A stretch of 64,000 nt of DNA from JBCBWG01 sp038523925. GTDB taxonomy: Bacteria > Pseudomonadota > Alphaproteobacteria > Rhizobiales > Hyphomicrobiaceae. Numbering within the stretch: position 1 is the stretch's first letter; each line of letters opens with the position of its first letter. Where the stretch lies: the NCBI GenBank assembly GCA_038523925.1, contig JBCBIY010000005.1, positions 124,001 through 188,000 on the forward strand. Direction: 5' to 3'. The translations under genes and the position numbers were made by a program. Below are positions 43,118 to 52,365 of the stretch, piece after piece. The notes beneath the pieces are model-generated. The model worked only from the letters and a program-made list of their open reading frames with translations. It was not told where the DNA came from and ran no database searches.

Positions 43118-43148
43118 GCCGGCAGCCGCCGATGGCTGCGCCGCCGGC
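43118..43148 (-). terminator. possible terminator after pepA
   Basis: On the reverse strand, 13 bases after the pepA stop, GCCGGC plus AGCC (43118-43127) pairs with GGCT and GCCGGC (43134-43148) around a 6-base loop, with a 5-base bulge. It is followed on that strand by AAATTGGTTT, a weak T-rich tail. Confidence 0.4.
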
Positions 43149-43160
43149 ACATTCGACGCA

Positions 43161-44669
43161 TCACGACTCGTAGTGGTTGGCGACCACTTCATTCAAGAGC
43201 CGCACGCCCCATCCCGATGCCCAGCTCTGCGAGATGTCGGTCTTGGTCGACGCCATCGCTGTGCCGGCAACATCCAAATGCGCCCACGGTGTGTCGGTCA
43301 CGAAGCGCTGCAGAAACTGCGCGGCCGTAATCGCACCCGCGTTGCGGCCGCCGATGTTCTTCATGTCGGCGTTCGGTGTGTTGAGGAGCTTGTCGTAGGC
43401 CTTGTCGAGCGGCATCCGCCAAACCTTCTCGCCAGTGGCCTCCCCAGCCGCCGCCAGACGTCCGGCCAGTGTGTCATCGTTGGAGAAGAGCCCCGCATGC
43501 TCCTTGCCAAGCGCGACGATGATCGCGCCGGTCAGCGTTGCGAGGTTGACCATGAATTTCGGGTTGTAGGTCTCCTCCGCGTACCAGAGCAGATCGGCGA
43601 GGACGAGCCGGCCTTCGGCGTCGGTGTTGAGCACTTCGATCGTTTTGCCGGACCGCGACTGGATGATGTCGCCGGGCCGCATCGCGCGGTCCGATGGCAT
43701 GTTCTCGACAAGGCCGACGAGCCCAACGGCGTTCACGTTCGCCTTCCGCGCCGCCAGCGCATGCATGAGACCGGTGACGCAGGCAGCACCACCCATGTCG
43801 CCCTTCATGTCTTCCATGCCGCCGGCGGGCTTCATCGAAATGCCGCCGGTGTCGAACACGACGCCCTTGCCGATAAAGCAGACGGGCTTGGCGCGCTTTG
43901 ACTTCGCCCCGTTCCACTGCATGACGGCGACCCGGGCCGGCCGCGCGCTCCCCTGGGCAACGGCCAACAGCGAGTGGAACTTCATGTCTTCGAGCTGGTC
44001 GGCATCGAAGATCTCGACGTCGACACCAATGTCGGAGAGGCCGGCGCACCGCTTCGCAAACTCAACGGGGCCCAGCGCGTTGGCCGGCTCGTTGACGAGA
44101 TCGCGCGCGAGCATCATCCCCTGCCCGATCGCTTCTGCCTCCGCGAACGCCTCTTCGGCATCCGACACATCTTTTACCAGAATGGTCAGCCGCTCGAGCA
44201 CGTCCGCGCGCTTCTCGTCGTTCTTGGCCTCGGTCCGATACTTGGTAAACGTGTAGCGGCGAAGCTGCGCGCCAAGCGCGAGGTCGGCGGCGATCTGATC
44301 TGCATCGCCGTCGCCTGACGCGAGATCTGCGATCAGCGTCGCAGCCTTCACCTTTCGCGACGCGAGCAGCCCCGCAACGTATCCGCCGACCATCATCCAG
44401 TCGGTGCGCGACATCTCATCGACGTCGCCGAGACCGACCGCGATGATCCGTTCGGCGGACGACTTCGGCAGCGCGAGCACGTCGACCGACGTCTTTGCCT
44501 TGCCCTCGAAGCCGCCGGCCGCCAACGCGCGTCCCAGTTGCCCGTCTGATGCTTTGTCGAGTTTCTTAGCGCGTGACGGCAGTTTCCCGTCTTGCGCGAC
44601 CAGCACGACAGAGCAGTCCTGGAGTTTGGCGTCGAGATCGTCGAAGGAGACAGTGAGCGGCTTGGTCAT
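43161..44669 (-). CDS. pepA: leucyl aminopeptidase (M17, PepA)
   Basis: A 502-residue two-zinc M17 aminopeptidase; in some bacteria PepA also binds DNA. The signature NTDAEGRLVLADLL is present, together with GKGVVFDTGGISMKPAGGMEDMKGDMGGA carrying metal ligands and catalytic Lys, and the C-terminal GTAMASTKTDISQSWASGWGVRLLNEVV. The N-terminal domain is the usual macro-domain-like fold. ATG 44669 is preferred because AAAGG lies five bases before it; the frame runs open to 44822 without a good site. It is divergent from lptF across 273 bases. Confidence 0.94.
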   Translation of the reverse strand: MTKPLTVSFDDLDAKLQDCSVVLVAQDGKLPSRAKKLDKASDGQLGRALAAGGFEGKAKTSVDVLALPKSSAERIIAVGLGDVDEMSRTDWMMVGGYVAGLLASRKVKAATLIADLASGDGDADQIAADLALGAQLRRYTFTKYRTEAKNDEKRADVLERLTILVKDVSDAEEAFAEAEAIGQGMMLARDLVNEPANALGPVEFAKRCAGLSDIGVDVEIFDADQLEDMKFHSLLAVAQGSARPARVAVMQWNGAKSKRAKPVCFIGKGVVFDTGGISMKPAGGMEDMKGDMGGAACVTGLMHALAARKANVNAVGLVGLVENMPSDRAMRPGDIIQSRSGKTIEVLNTDAEGRLVLADLLWYAEETYNPKFMVNLATLTGAIIVALGKEHAGLFSNDDTLAGRLAAAGEATGEKVWRMPLDKAYDKLLNTPNADMKNIGGRNAGAITAAQFLQRFVTDTPWAHLDVAGTAMASTKTDISQSWASGWGVRLLNEVVANHYES

Positions 44670-44942
44670 CGGAACCTTTACGAGAAGCTGAAAGCGCTGG
44701 CAGTCGCGGGTTTGGGGACGCCGCCGAGACCCGGCGGGCGCGTTTTGCCCGGCCGTGACGCCTCCGGGAGGGGTGATGGGCTGGACCGTCGCTGGGGATT
44801 GCTGCGATTCGGCCTTTGTCAACGCAACTTAGCGGCTGCTAGCACGGCCGCCAAGCGGGTCTGCGCCGGGCAGGACAACGCAGAGGCCGGATTTCTGCCC
44901 GACTCCTATGGGACGCGGGTCGCGGGGGACTAGGGCACGGCG

Positions 44943-46148
44943 ATGGCGATCTTTTCGCGCTACATCTTCTGGCAGGCGTTCGGCGCGCTCGTGCTGGTTC
45001 TGGTCTCGCTTACCGGCGTGATCTGGATCGCGGTTGCGCTGAAGCAGCTCAAGCTCGTCACCACCAGCGGCCAGGACATCCTGACCTTCCTGTTCATCAC
45101 GACGCTGGCCGTGCCGAAACTTTTGGCACTCATCGCGCCGATCGCGCTCCTGATTGCGGCCATCCATGTGCTCAATCGGCTGAGCGGCGACAGTGAACTC
45201 ATCATCGTCACGGCCTCAGGCGGTTCGCTCTGGCGGCTCGCAGCACCCTTGCTCGCGCTTGCCGCATTGATCGCGGCGTTGGTCATGCTCGTGAACCACA
45301 TCGTCATGCCGGCCTCGATGAAACAGGTCCGCACCATGATCATGGACGTTCGCAGCGACCTGATCGGCCAAGTCCTGCAGCCGGGGAAGTTTGCCTCGCC
45401 CGAAGATGGCGTCACGATCCATATTCGCGACCGCGCCTTGAATGGTGACCTGCTCGGCGTGCTGTTCCACGACACACGCAATCCAAAAGAGATGACGACG
45501 CTGTCGGCCGCCCGCGGCCGCATCGCGAAATCGGGCGATGCATCGTTCCTGCAACTGCAGGACGGCACCGTCCTTCGCCAGTCCGGAGTTGCCGCCGCAC
45601 CGGAGATCATCAACTTCCAAAGCTACGCGCTCGACCTTTCCTCCTTGCAGAAGCGCCAGCCGGCTGTCGTTTGGAAAGCAAACGAGCGCTACACGTCCGA
45701 GCTGATCGCGCCGGCACCTGACGACGCCTACGCCCAGCGCGCGGGCGGCAAGCTGACGGCTGAGTTGCATGAACGGTTCGCCGGGCCGCTTTACGCATTC
45801 GTCTTCGTGCTGATCGCCATTGCCTTCATCGGCCAGTCGCAGTCGACGCGCACGAACCGGACACGCGCCGTCATCGCAAGCTTCCTGGCAGCCGCGACGT
45901 TCCGGCTTCTGGGCCTCGCAGCCAACAACCTGATCGCGCGCGATCCGGTGGCCATACCCCTGCTCTATCTGGTGCCCGTGGCAGGCGTCGCCTTCGCGCT
46001 CGTCGTCATGCGGCTGACCGGCCGGCCATCCGCGCTTGGACGGCGGATTGGGCGGGCGCAACTGCGGCTCGAGGAGGCCGTCCTCTCGGCCATTGGCAGG
46101 CTTACGCCGCGCCGTGGCGCGCGACCCGCCGAGGCGAGCGGCACATGA
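44943..46148 (+). CDS. lptF: LPS-export permease LptF
   Basis: Inner-membrane subunit that with LptG and LptB2 extracts lipopolysaccharide from the inner membrane. The 401-residue protein has the YjgP/YjgQ layout: helices at about 10-30 and 50-80 (SRYIFWQAFGALVLVLVSLTG; TLAVPKLLALIAPIALLIAAIHVLNRLSGDSELIIVTASG), a third near 100, a beta-jellyroll periplasmic domain (about 140-260), and three C-terminal helices (ALYAFVFVLIAIAFIGQSQS and following). Its last four bases overlap lptG, and it opens the lptFGD-surA-pdxA-rsmA operon. Confidence 0.94.
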   Translation: MAIFSRYIFWQAFGALVLVLVSLTGVIWIAVALKQLKLVTTSGQDILTFLFITTLAVPKLLALIAPIALLIAAIHVLNRLSGDSELIIVTASGGSLWRLAAPLLALAALIAALVMLVNHIVMPASMKQVRTMIMDVRSDLIGQVLQPGKFASPEDGVTIHIRDRALNGDLLGVLFHDTRNPKEMTTLSAARGRIAKSGDASFLQLQDGTVLRQSGVAAAPEIINFQSYALDLSSLQKRQPAVVWKANERYTSELIAPAPDDAYAQRAGGKLTAELHERFAGPLYAFVFVLIAIAFIGQSQSTRTNRTRAVIASFLAAATFRLLGLAANNLIARDPVAIPLLYLVPVAGVAFALVVMRLTGRPSALGRRIGRAQLRLEEAVLSAIGRLTPRRGARPAEASGT

Positions 46149-47248
46149 TGGTTCGCCGCGCGCTGCTGCAGCGCTACCTGGCTTGGCGATTCTTTACCGC
46201 AACGCTCGGCGTCTTCGCGCTCTGCTGTCTGCTCGTCTTCATGATCGACTTTATCGAGATGCTGCGCCAGTCCGGCAAGGCCGGCCGCGAGGATGTCGGC
46301 ATCGAGAAGGTGCTTGAACTGACGCTCTTGCGGCTGCCGGCTTACACGGAACTGCTGATCATGTTCGCGGTGCTTGTCGGCACGATCGCAACGCTGCTTC
46401 AACTCAACCGGAAGAGCGAACTCGCCGTCATGCGCGCGGGCGGTATGAGCGTCTGGCAGTTCCTTGCCCCGCTCTGCATCGTGGCTGTGCTGCTCGGCGT
46501 GTTCGGGGTGTTTGTCTACAACCCGCTCGCAGCCGCCGCGCGGGCGGAAGCCGAGCGCCGGTTCGCCCTCTATTACGGCCGCGAATCCAACTTCCTGAAA
46601 CAGGCGGGCGACGCCTCATGGCTGCGCCAGGAAGGCCCCGACGGATCGTCCGTATTGCACGGAGCGGCGGTGACTGACGGCGGGCAGCGGCTGACGTCTG
46701 TGACCGCGTTTCGGTTCGCGCGGGACGGCAAATTTGTCGAGAAGATCACAGGCGCTGAGGCACGGCTCCGCTCGGGCTTCTGGGAAATCAGTAATGCACA
46801 GGTTGTCCGCACCGGTCTGCCAGCGCAGCGCTATGATATCTACCACCTGAGCACTTCTCTCAGTCCGGAGCGGGTCCGATCCGCGCTCGGCAGCCTAATT
46901 TCCCAGTCAATCACGGAGTTACCGGACCTGATCGCGCTTGCCCGCAGCTCCGGCCTGCCTGCCGCGCCCTACGAGGTGCAGTTCCACCTGCTGCTGTCGC
47001 GGCCCATCCTGTTGTTTGTGATGGTTCTTTTGGGGGCCACTGTGTCGCTTCGGTCATTTCGATCGGGCGGCATTCAGAATATGGTCACAGTCGGATTGGG
47101 GGGCGGCATCGGCTTCTTCTTAGCCGCTGAAATATCTCGACAAATCGGAACAGCAGGACTGGTGGCGCCATGGGTCTCGGTCTGGGTTCCGGTCGGGGTC
47201 GGCTGGTTGATGGCAACGTTCGTCTTGCTCCGACAGGAGGATGGATAA
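46145..47248 (+). CDS. lptG: LPS-export permease LptG
   Basis: Second permease half of the LptB2FG transporter, 367 residues. It shares the layout of LptF: LLQRYLAWRFFTATLGVFALCCLLVFMIDFIE as first helix, LPAYTELLIMFAVLVGTIATLLQLNRKSELAVMRAGG as helices two to three, a periplasmic jellyroll, and C-terminal helices (RPILLFVMVLLGATVSLRS and GLGGGIGFFLAAEISRQIG). The start overlaps lptF by four bases; the stop overlaps lptD by eight bases, which places an AGGAGG ribosome-binding site inside lptG's end. Confidence 0.94.
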   Translation: MMVRRALLQRYLAWRFFTATLGVFALCCLLVFMIDFIEMLRQSGKAGREDVGIEKVLELTLLRLPAYTELLIMFAVLVGTIATLLQLNRKSELAVMRAGGMSVWQFLAPLCIVAVLLGVFGVFVYNPLAAAARAEAERRFALYYGRESNFLKQAGDASWLRQEGPDGSSVLHGAAVTDGGQRLTSVTAFRFARDGKFVEKITGAEARLRSGFWEISNAQVVRTGLPAQRYDIYHLSTSLSPERVRSALGSLISQSITELPDLIALARSSGLPAAPYEVQFHLLLSRPILLFVMVLLGATVSLRSFRSGGIQNMVTVGLGGGIGFFLAAEISRQIGTAGLVAPWVSVWVPVGVGWLMATFVLLRQEDG

Positions 47249-49685
47249 GTTGATGCGTTCGGCGCCGAAAGCGACGCGGACGGCCGGAGTTTTGCTCCGG
47301 GCCGGGCTCGCAGCTTGGGCCTTGAACGCCGTTGTCTCAGCGAGTGCGCTTGCGCAGGACCCGAACATTGCAGCGACGACGCAGCCGCCATCGTCTTTCA
47401 CCGGTCCGGAAAACCCCTTCGGAAATCTGACGCGGCCGGACACGACGCAGCCGCTCAACCTCGAAGGCGATGAGCTGATCTACGACAATGCCGGCCAGCG
47501 CGTGACCGCGCGCGGCAACGTCGAGATCCTGTTCAACAATTACACACTGCGCGCTGACCAGATCATCTACGATCAGCGGGCCGGAACGCTCACGGCGCAA
47601 GGCAACGTTATCCTGACGGAGCCCGGCGGCATCGTGACCCGCGGCGACCGCATCGTGCTCAGCGATGACTTCCGCGACGGGTTCGTCGACAGCCTCCGCG
47701 TTGTCGGCACCGACCAATCAACGATCACTGCCCGCCGTGCGATCCGCCGCGATGGGGCTGTCACCGTGTTCGAGGATGGCAAGTTTACGCCCTGCCGCAC
47801 GGATGGGGGCTCGCCGCCGCTCTGGTGCATCGCCGCCAGCCGCATCGTGCAGGACCAGAACAACCAGACGATCACCTACACGAACCCAGAGTTCCGGGTG
47901 CTTGGCCAGACCGTGTTCTGGCTCCCTTACTTCCAACACGCCGATCCGAGCGTGAAGCGCAAAACAGGCTTCCTGCAGCCAAGCGTCTCGCACTCGACCA
48001 ACCTCGGTTACTCGATTGAGACGCCATACTACCTGGCGCTCGACCCGAGCTACGACTTCACGTTTCTCCCGCGCTACTATTCGCGCCAGGGCCTGATGTA
48101 TCAGGGCCAGTGGCGCCAGAAGCTGTCGTTTGGGAATGTGCGCGGCAGCTACGACGTCAAGATTGCAGCGATCGATCAGGACGGCGGCGAGCTACCGGGC
48201 GACATCAGCGAAGCGGAACGCGACGACCTGGACGGCTGGCGCGGCACGCTTGAGACGCGCGGCGACTTCTCGCTTTCGAGCTGGTGGAAGTTTGGCTGGG
48301 ACGTCACGATCGAGAGCGATGACTCGTTCCGCCGGTTCTACAAATTCGACAGCGCGCTGCAGACCGATCGCGTGAATTCAGCCTATCTCATCGGGCAATC
48401 AGAGCGGAACTACTTCTCGGTCCTCGCCTACCACTTCGGCGGTCTGCAATTCAGCGAAACGCCGACGGCTGAGAGCCAGGTCCACCCGGTCGTCGACTGG
48501 AACTATATCGTCGGCCAGCCGATCTTCGGCGGTGAACTGCGGGTCGATCTCAACGCCGTCAGCCTGTCGCGGAAGCTTGAGACGAGCACGCTCGATACGA
48601 CGACGGCGCACACACGCGCTTCGCTCGACGTCAACTGGCGGCGCAAACTCACCGACCGGATCGGCATTACCTATACGCCGTTTGCGAACCTGCGCGGAGA
48701 CATCTTCGGCCTCAAGGACACGCTTGACGGCAACAACACCTTGAACACCGAGGATGGCTTTGAGGCGCGCGGCGTCGCAGCAGCAGGTGTTCTTGCCGAG
48801 TACCCATGGCTCGCGCGCACGACCAACGCGACGCACGTTGTCGCCCCGATTGGTCAGCTGATTGCCCGCTCAAGCCTCGGTGACGATCAGAACACGATCG
48901 CAAACGAAGACGCGCGCTCGCTCGTGTTCGACGCCACAAACCTGTTCGAGATCGATAAGTTTTCAGGCTACGACCGGACCGAAAGCGGGTCGCGCGCCAA
49001 CGTCGGCGTGCAGTACACCTTCCATGCCGACAACGGCGGGTATGCGCGCCTGCTGGCCGGCCAAAGCTTCCAGATCGGCGACGACAACCCGTTCGTCGAA
49101 GCCGGCCGCACCTCAAGCTCGACAACGACAACGGAAGACACGTTCACCGAGGCAAGTGGCCTTGAGACGCGCCGCTCAGATTACGTGATCGGCGCCTACC
49201 TCTCGCCGTCAAGCGTCTTCCAGGTTGTCGGCCAGGCCCGCTTCGACGAGACCGACCTCGACCTCCGCCAGGCCGATGTCTTCGCGCGCGCCAACTATGG
49301 GCCCGCATTCGGAACGGTCGCCTACGCGTTCACAGCGGAGGAGGTCGCCAACCTCGGCCGTGTCGCAACGGATCCTGAGTTCATCGGCGACGACCAGCAA
49401 GAGCTGCTCGCAAGCGTCGGCTTCCGCCTCACGCAAAACTGGTCGATCCAGGCCGGCGTTCGCTACGACCTCGACACCAGCACGATGCTGCAGGATTCGA
49501 TTGGGCTGCAGTATGCTGACGACTGCTTCATTCTGTCGGTCACCTACACGGAATCGCGCATCGAGGATGAGAACGGCGTCGACGACGACCAGACCGTCAT
49601 GGTGCGGTTCGATCTGAAGCACCTTGGCCAGTTCCAGACGAGCACGAGCGTGCTGCCGTTTACCCAGGGTGACGACGGCAACTAG
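47241..49685 (+). CDS. lptD: LPS-assembly protein LptD
   Basis: Outer-membrane beta-barrel that inserts lipopolysaccharide in the outer leaflet, 814 residues. A signal peptide ends near ASALAQ (about residue 33). The periplasmic LptA/OstA-like domain follows (PLNLEGDELIYDNAGQRVTARGNVEI, LRADQIIYDQRAGTLTAQGNVIL), then the barrel from about 210 (PYFQHADPSVKRKTGFLQPSVSHSTNLGYSIETPYYLAL is a hallmark). Cysteines near residues 178 and 194 (TPCRT; LWCIA) and one near 757 (YADDCFILSV) may form the stabilising disulfides, although the E. coli pattern with adjacent Cys pairs is not reproduced. It ends 197 bases before surA. Confidence 0.94.
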   Translation: MDKLMRSAPKATRTAGVLLRAGLAAWALNAVVSASALAQDPNIAATTQPPSSFTGPENPFGNLTRPDTTQPLNLEGDELIYDNAGQRVTARGNVEILFNNYTLRADQIIYDQRAGTLTAQGNVILTEPGGIVTRGDRIVLSDDFRDGFVDSLRVVGTDQSTITARRAIRRDGAVTVFEDGKFTPCRTDGGSPPLWCIAASRIVQDQNNQTITYTNPEFRVLGQTVFWLPYFQHADPSVKRKTGFLQPSVSHSTNLGYSIETPYYLALDPSYDFTFLPRYYSRQGLMYQGQWRQKLSFGNVRGSYDVKIAAIDQDGGELPGDISEAERDDLDGWRGTLETRGDFSLSSWWKFGWDVTIESDDSFRRFYKFDSALQTDRVNSAYLIGQSERNYFSVLAYHFGGLQFSETPTAESQVHPVVDWNYIVGQPIFGGELRVDLNAVSLSRKLETSTLDTTTAHTRASLDVNWRRKLTDRIGITYTPFANLRGDIFGLKDTLDGNNTLNTEDGFEARGVAAAGVLAEYPWLARTTNATHVVAPIGQLIARSSLGDDQNTIANEDARSLVFDATNLFEIDKFSGYDRTESGSRANVGVQYTFHADNGGYARLLAGQSFQIGDDNPFVEAGRTSSSTTTTEDTFTEASGLETRRSDYVIGAYLSPSSVFQVVGQARFDETDLDLRQADVFARANYGPAFGTVAYAFTAEEVANLGRVATDPEFIGDDQQELLASVGFRLTQNWSIQAGVRYDLDTSTMLQDSIGLQYADDCFILSVTYTESRIEDENGVDDDQTVMVRFDLKHLGQFQTSTSVLPFTQGDDGN

Positions 49686-49882
49686 GGCTGAAACGATCCG
49701 GGCTGCGATGTTGTTGGTCGACGTTGAAGGCGTGCACGGACTTGCAATCGGCTGCGCCGCCAACTTGTCGCCACGATACCTCTGGTATGCAGATGGCGGG
49801 GAGAAATGGCTCTAACGCGACAACGCCCGGCCGATTGCGCACCTGATCTCGCCGGCATCGATCGGCAGACGGTGGAGCGCAA

Positions 49883-51274
49883 GTGCCGAATCGCGCTGAG
49901 TTTGGAGTGAGATTGAAAAACCGGGGGAGCAGTCGCGTGCGTGATGCCGTCGACACATCCATTGCCAACCTGACCAGAGCTGGCCTCGCCGTTGCAGTGG
50001 CCGCCGCCGCAATCACCTTGGCCGTGGCCCCTGCGGCCGCGCAGGGCACGCAGTTGCCCGGGCTGATCGTGACCATGCCGCCGGCCGAGCCCGAAGCCGC
50101 GCCCAAGGCAGAACCCAAGCCGAAGCCCAAACCGAAGCCGCGCGCCAAGCGCAAGGCACCTAAGAAGTCGACACGAACCGCCCGCCGCAGTGCTCCCAAA
50201 GGATCGGGCAACGGGCGCAAGGGCCGGCGCAAGCCGCATGCGATTGCGCTGTTGGTCAACGATGACCCGATTACGAACTATGACATCGACGCGCGCGCGC
50301 GGCTCCTCTCGACCTCCACCAACCTCAACAAGCGCGCGAAGGCGAACTTCCAGGCGATGATCCGCAACCCGCGGACCAACAAGCGGTTGAAGGCGATCCT
50401 GCAAGAGACGATCAAGGCGAACCAGGGCAAGTCCCGCGACGCGATCATCAAAGCGTTTGAGCGGCGCAAGGCAGCCTATGCGCGCTCGCTGCAGAAGCAG
50501 GCCATGTCGTCCGCGCGCCGCAGCGTGCTGCCCGGGCTTCGCAAGCAGGCGGAAGACGAACTCGTCCAGGAGCGCTTGAAACTTCAGGAGGCCAAACGCC
50601 TCGGCATCAAGGTCGACGATACGCGCGTCAACCAGATCTTCTCCGACCTCGCCAAGCGCAACAAGATGACGCCGGCGCAGTTTAAGAAGCACCTCAGCCG
50701 CATGGGCGCGAGCGCAAGCGCGATGAAGGATCGCTACCGCTCGCAGCTCGCATGGCAGATGGTGGTCAACCGCCGTTTCCGCCGCCTAACAAGCGTTTCG
50801 CAGCGCGACATCGACCAGTTCCTCGGCAGCCAGCAGGATGAGGACGCAGGCACGTCGGCCAGGCTGCACAAGATCACGCTTCAGGTGCCAGGCAACCTCG
50901 ACCAAGCCGCCATTGCGCGGCGCATGAGCGAGGCGGACGGGCTGCGCCGCCAGTTCCGGTCCTGTCAGAACAGCGGTCAGCTCGCAGCGCGCCTGCCGGG
51001 TGCGCAGTTCAGCGACATGGGTCAAGTCAACGTCAACAAGTTGCAGGAGCCGACGCGCTCGATGATCCTGAGCGCGAACGACAATCAGATGCTGCCGCCA
51101 AGCCTCGGCCGCGGTGGCGTCGAGTTGTACGCCGTCTGCAGCAAGACCGCCGCCAAGCAGTCGCTCGAGAAACGCAACAAGGCCTCGCGCAGCATTCGCC
51201 AGAAAGAGATGAACCGGCTTGGCCAGCGCCATCTCGCAAACCTGCGGCGCGACGCGCTGATTGAGCGGCGCTAG
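49883..51274 (+). CDS. surA: SurA-like periplasmic chaperone with long basic linker
   Basis: A 463-residue probable outer-membrane-protein chaperone by position (lptD-surA-pdxA-rsmA) and by fold. A signal peptide (AGLAVAVAAAAITLAVAPAAAQ) is followed by a Lys/Arg/Pro-rich linker of about 45 residues (EPKPKPKPKPRAKRKAPKKS..GRKGRRK). Then comes a SurA N-terminal domain (HAIALLVNDDPITNYDIDARARLL, DELVQERLKLQEAKRLGIKVDDTRVNQIF) that carries a basic insert of about 80 residues. A degenerate parvulin-like part (ARLHKITLQVPGN) follows, with no clear isomerase active site. GTG 49883 has GGTGGAG five bases upstream; GTG 49907 is possible. Confidence 0.8.
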   Translation: MPNRAEFGVRLKNRGSSRVRDAVDTSIANLTRAGLAVAVAAAAITLAVAPAAAQGTQLPGLIVTMPPAEPEAAPKAEPKPKPKPKPRAKRKAPKKSTRTARRSAPKGSGNGRKGRRKPHAIALLVNDDPITNYDIDARARLLSTSTNLNKRAKANFQAMIRNPRTNKRLKAILQETIKANQGKSRDAIIKAFERRKAAYARSLQKQAMSSARRSVLPGLRKQAEDELVQERLKLQEAKRLGIKVDDTRVNQIFSDLAKRNKMTPAQFKKHLSRMGASASAMKDRYRSQLAWQMVVNRRFRRLTSVSQRDIDQFLGSQQDEDAGTSARLHKITLQVPGNLDQAAIARRMSEADGLRRQFRSCQNSGQLAARLPGAQFSDMGQVNVNKLQEPTRSMILSANDNQMLPPSLGRGGVELYAVCSKTAAKQSLEKRNKASRSIRQKEMNRLGQRHLANLRRDALIERR

Positions 51275-51342
51275 GCTTCGCCGGTCACCCTGGGCGATGC
51301 TTCCAATTGAGGGAGACGCGGCGGGCGCCTACATAAAGGCGC

Positions 51343-52365
51343 ATGACCCTGCCGCTTGCAATCACACTTGGCGATCCCGCCGGGATTGGTCCGGACATCG
51401 CGCTTGCCGCCTGGCTGAAGCGCCGCGCGGGCGATCGCCCCTTCTGCGTGTTGGGCGATGCGAAACTGCTGGCCGCGCGCGCGGAGCAACTGGGCGCGCC
51501 AGTGCCGGTCGAGCCAGTGGCGCGGTTGTCAGATGCGATGACCGCCTGGCAGGGCGCCCTCCCCGTCTTGCATGCTCCGCTCGCGACCGAGGCCGTCGCG
51601 GGAAAACCGGATGCGGCCAACGGGCCGATGGTCATTGCTGCGATCGCGGATGCAGTGCGCGCTGTTCGCGACGGCGAGGCAGCCGCCGTCGTCACCAACC
51701 CGATCGCCAAACACGTCCTCTACGCAGCGGGCTTCAGATATCCGGGCCAGACGGAATTTTTGGGCGCGCTTGCAGCCGGGCTCTGGCCTGATGCGAGCGG
51801 CGCTCATCGCCCGGTGATGATGCTCGCAAGCGACGTGCTCCGCGTCGTGCCCCTCACCATCCACGAACCGCTCGCAGCCGTCCCCGGCCTCATCACCAGC
51901 GATCGCATCAAAACCGTCGCGCGCATTGTTGCTCGGAGCCTGAAGCAGGATTTCGGGATTGCCGCACCGCGCATCGCACTCACCGGTCTCAATCCGCACG
52001 CCGGCGAGGCAGGCACGATCGGACGGGAAGAGGCGGAGACGATCGCGCCGGCAATTGCCGCACTGCGCAGCGACGGCTTGGACGTGACTGGACCGTACTC
52101 AGCCGACACGCTCTTCCACGAAGACGCACGGGCCGCCTATGACGCGGCCATCACGATGTACCACGATCAGGCGCTGATCCCGATCAAGACGCTCGCGTTC
52201 GACACCGGCGTCAACACCACGATCGGGCTGCCCTTCGTGCGGACGTCTCCGGATCACGGAACGGCGTTTCCGCTCGCAGGCACAGGCAGCGCGCGGCCTG
52301 ACAGCCTGATCGCCGCCCTCGCGCTAGCAAGCCGCATGGCCGCCCACCGCGCGCGGGCGGCATGA
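51343..52365 (+). CDS. pdxA: 4-hydroxythreonine-4-phosphate dehydrogenase
   Basis: Oxidises 4-phosphohydroxy-L-threonine in the DXP-dependent pyridoxal-phosphate pathway. The 340-residue protein starts with LAITLGDPAGIGPDIALAAW, has VTNPIAKHVLYAAGFRYPGQTEFL with the substrate-binding His, GLNPHAGEAGTIGREE and the metal-site AAITMYHDQALIPIKTLAFDTGVNTTIGLPFVRTSPDHGTAF. Complete and of normal length. Its stop overlaps rsmA by four bases. The lptD-surA-pdxA-rsmA order is shared with many proteobacteria. Confidence 0.96.
   Translation: MTLPLAITLGDPAGIGPDIALAAWLKRRAGDRPFCVLGDAKLLAARAEQLGAPVPVEPVARLSDAMTAWQGALPVLHAPLATEAVAGKPDAANGPMVIAAIADAVRAVRDGEAAAVVTNPIAKHVLYAAGFRYPGQTEFLGALAAGLWPDASGAHRPVMMLASDVLRVVPLTIHEPLAAVPGLITSDRIKTVARIVARSLKQDFGIAAPRIALTGLNPHAGEAGTIGREEAETIAPAIAALRSDGLDVTGPYSADTLFHEDARAAYDAAITMYHDQALIPIKTLAFDTGVNTTIGLPFVRTSPDHGTAFPLAGTGSARPDSLIAALALASRMAAHRARAA

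Noticed and set aside
50101..50160. KPKP-coding repeat in surA as a DNA repeat or CRISPR-like element
   Set aside because: It is a short in-frame amino-acid repeat inside a coding sequence without spacer structure.
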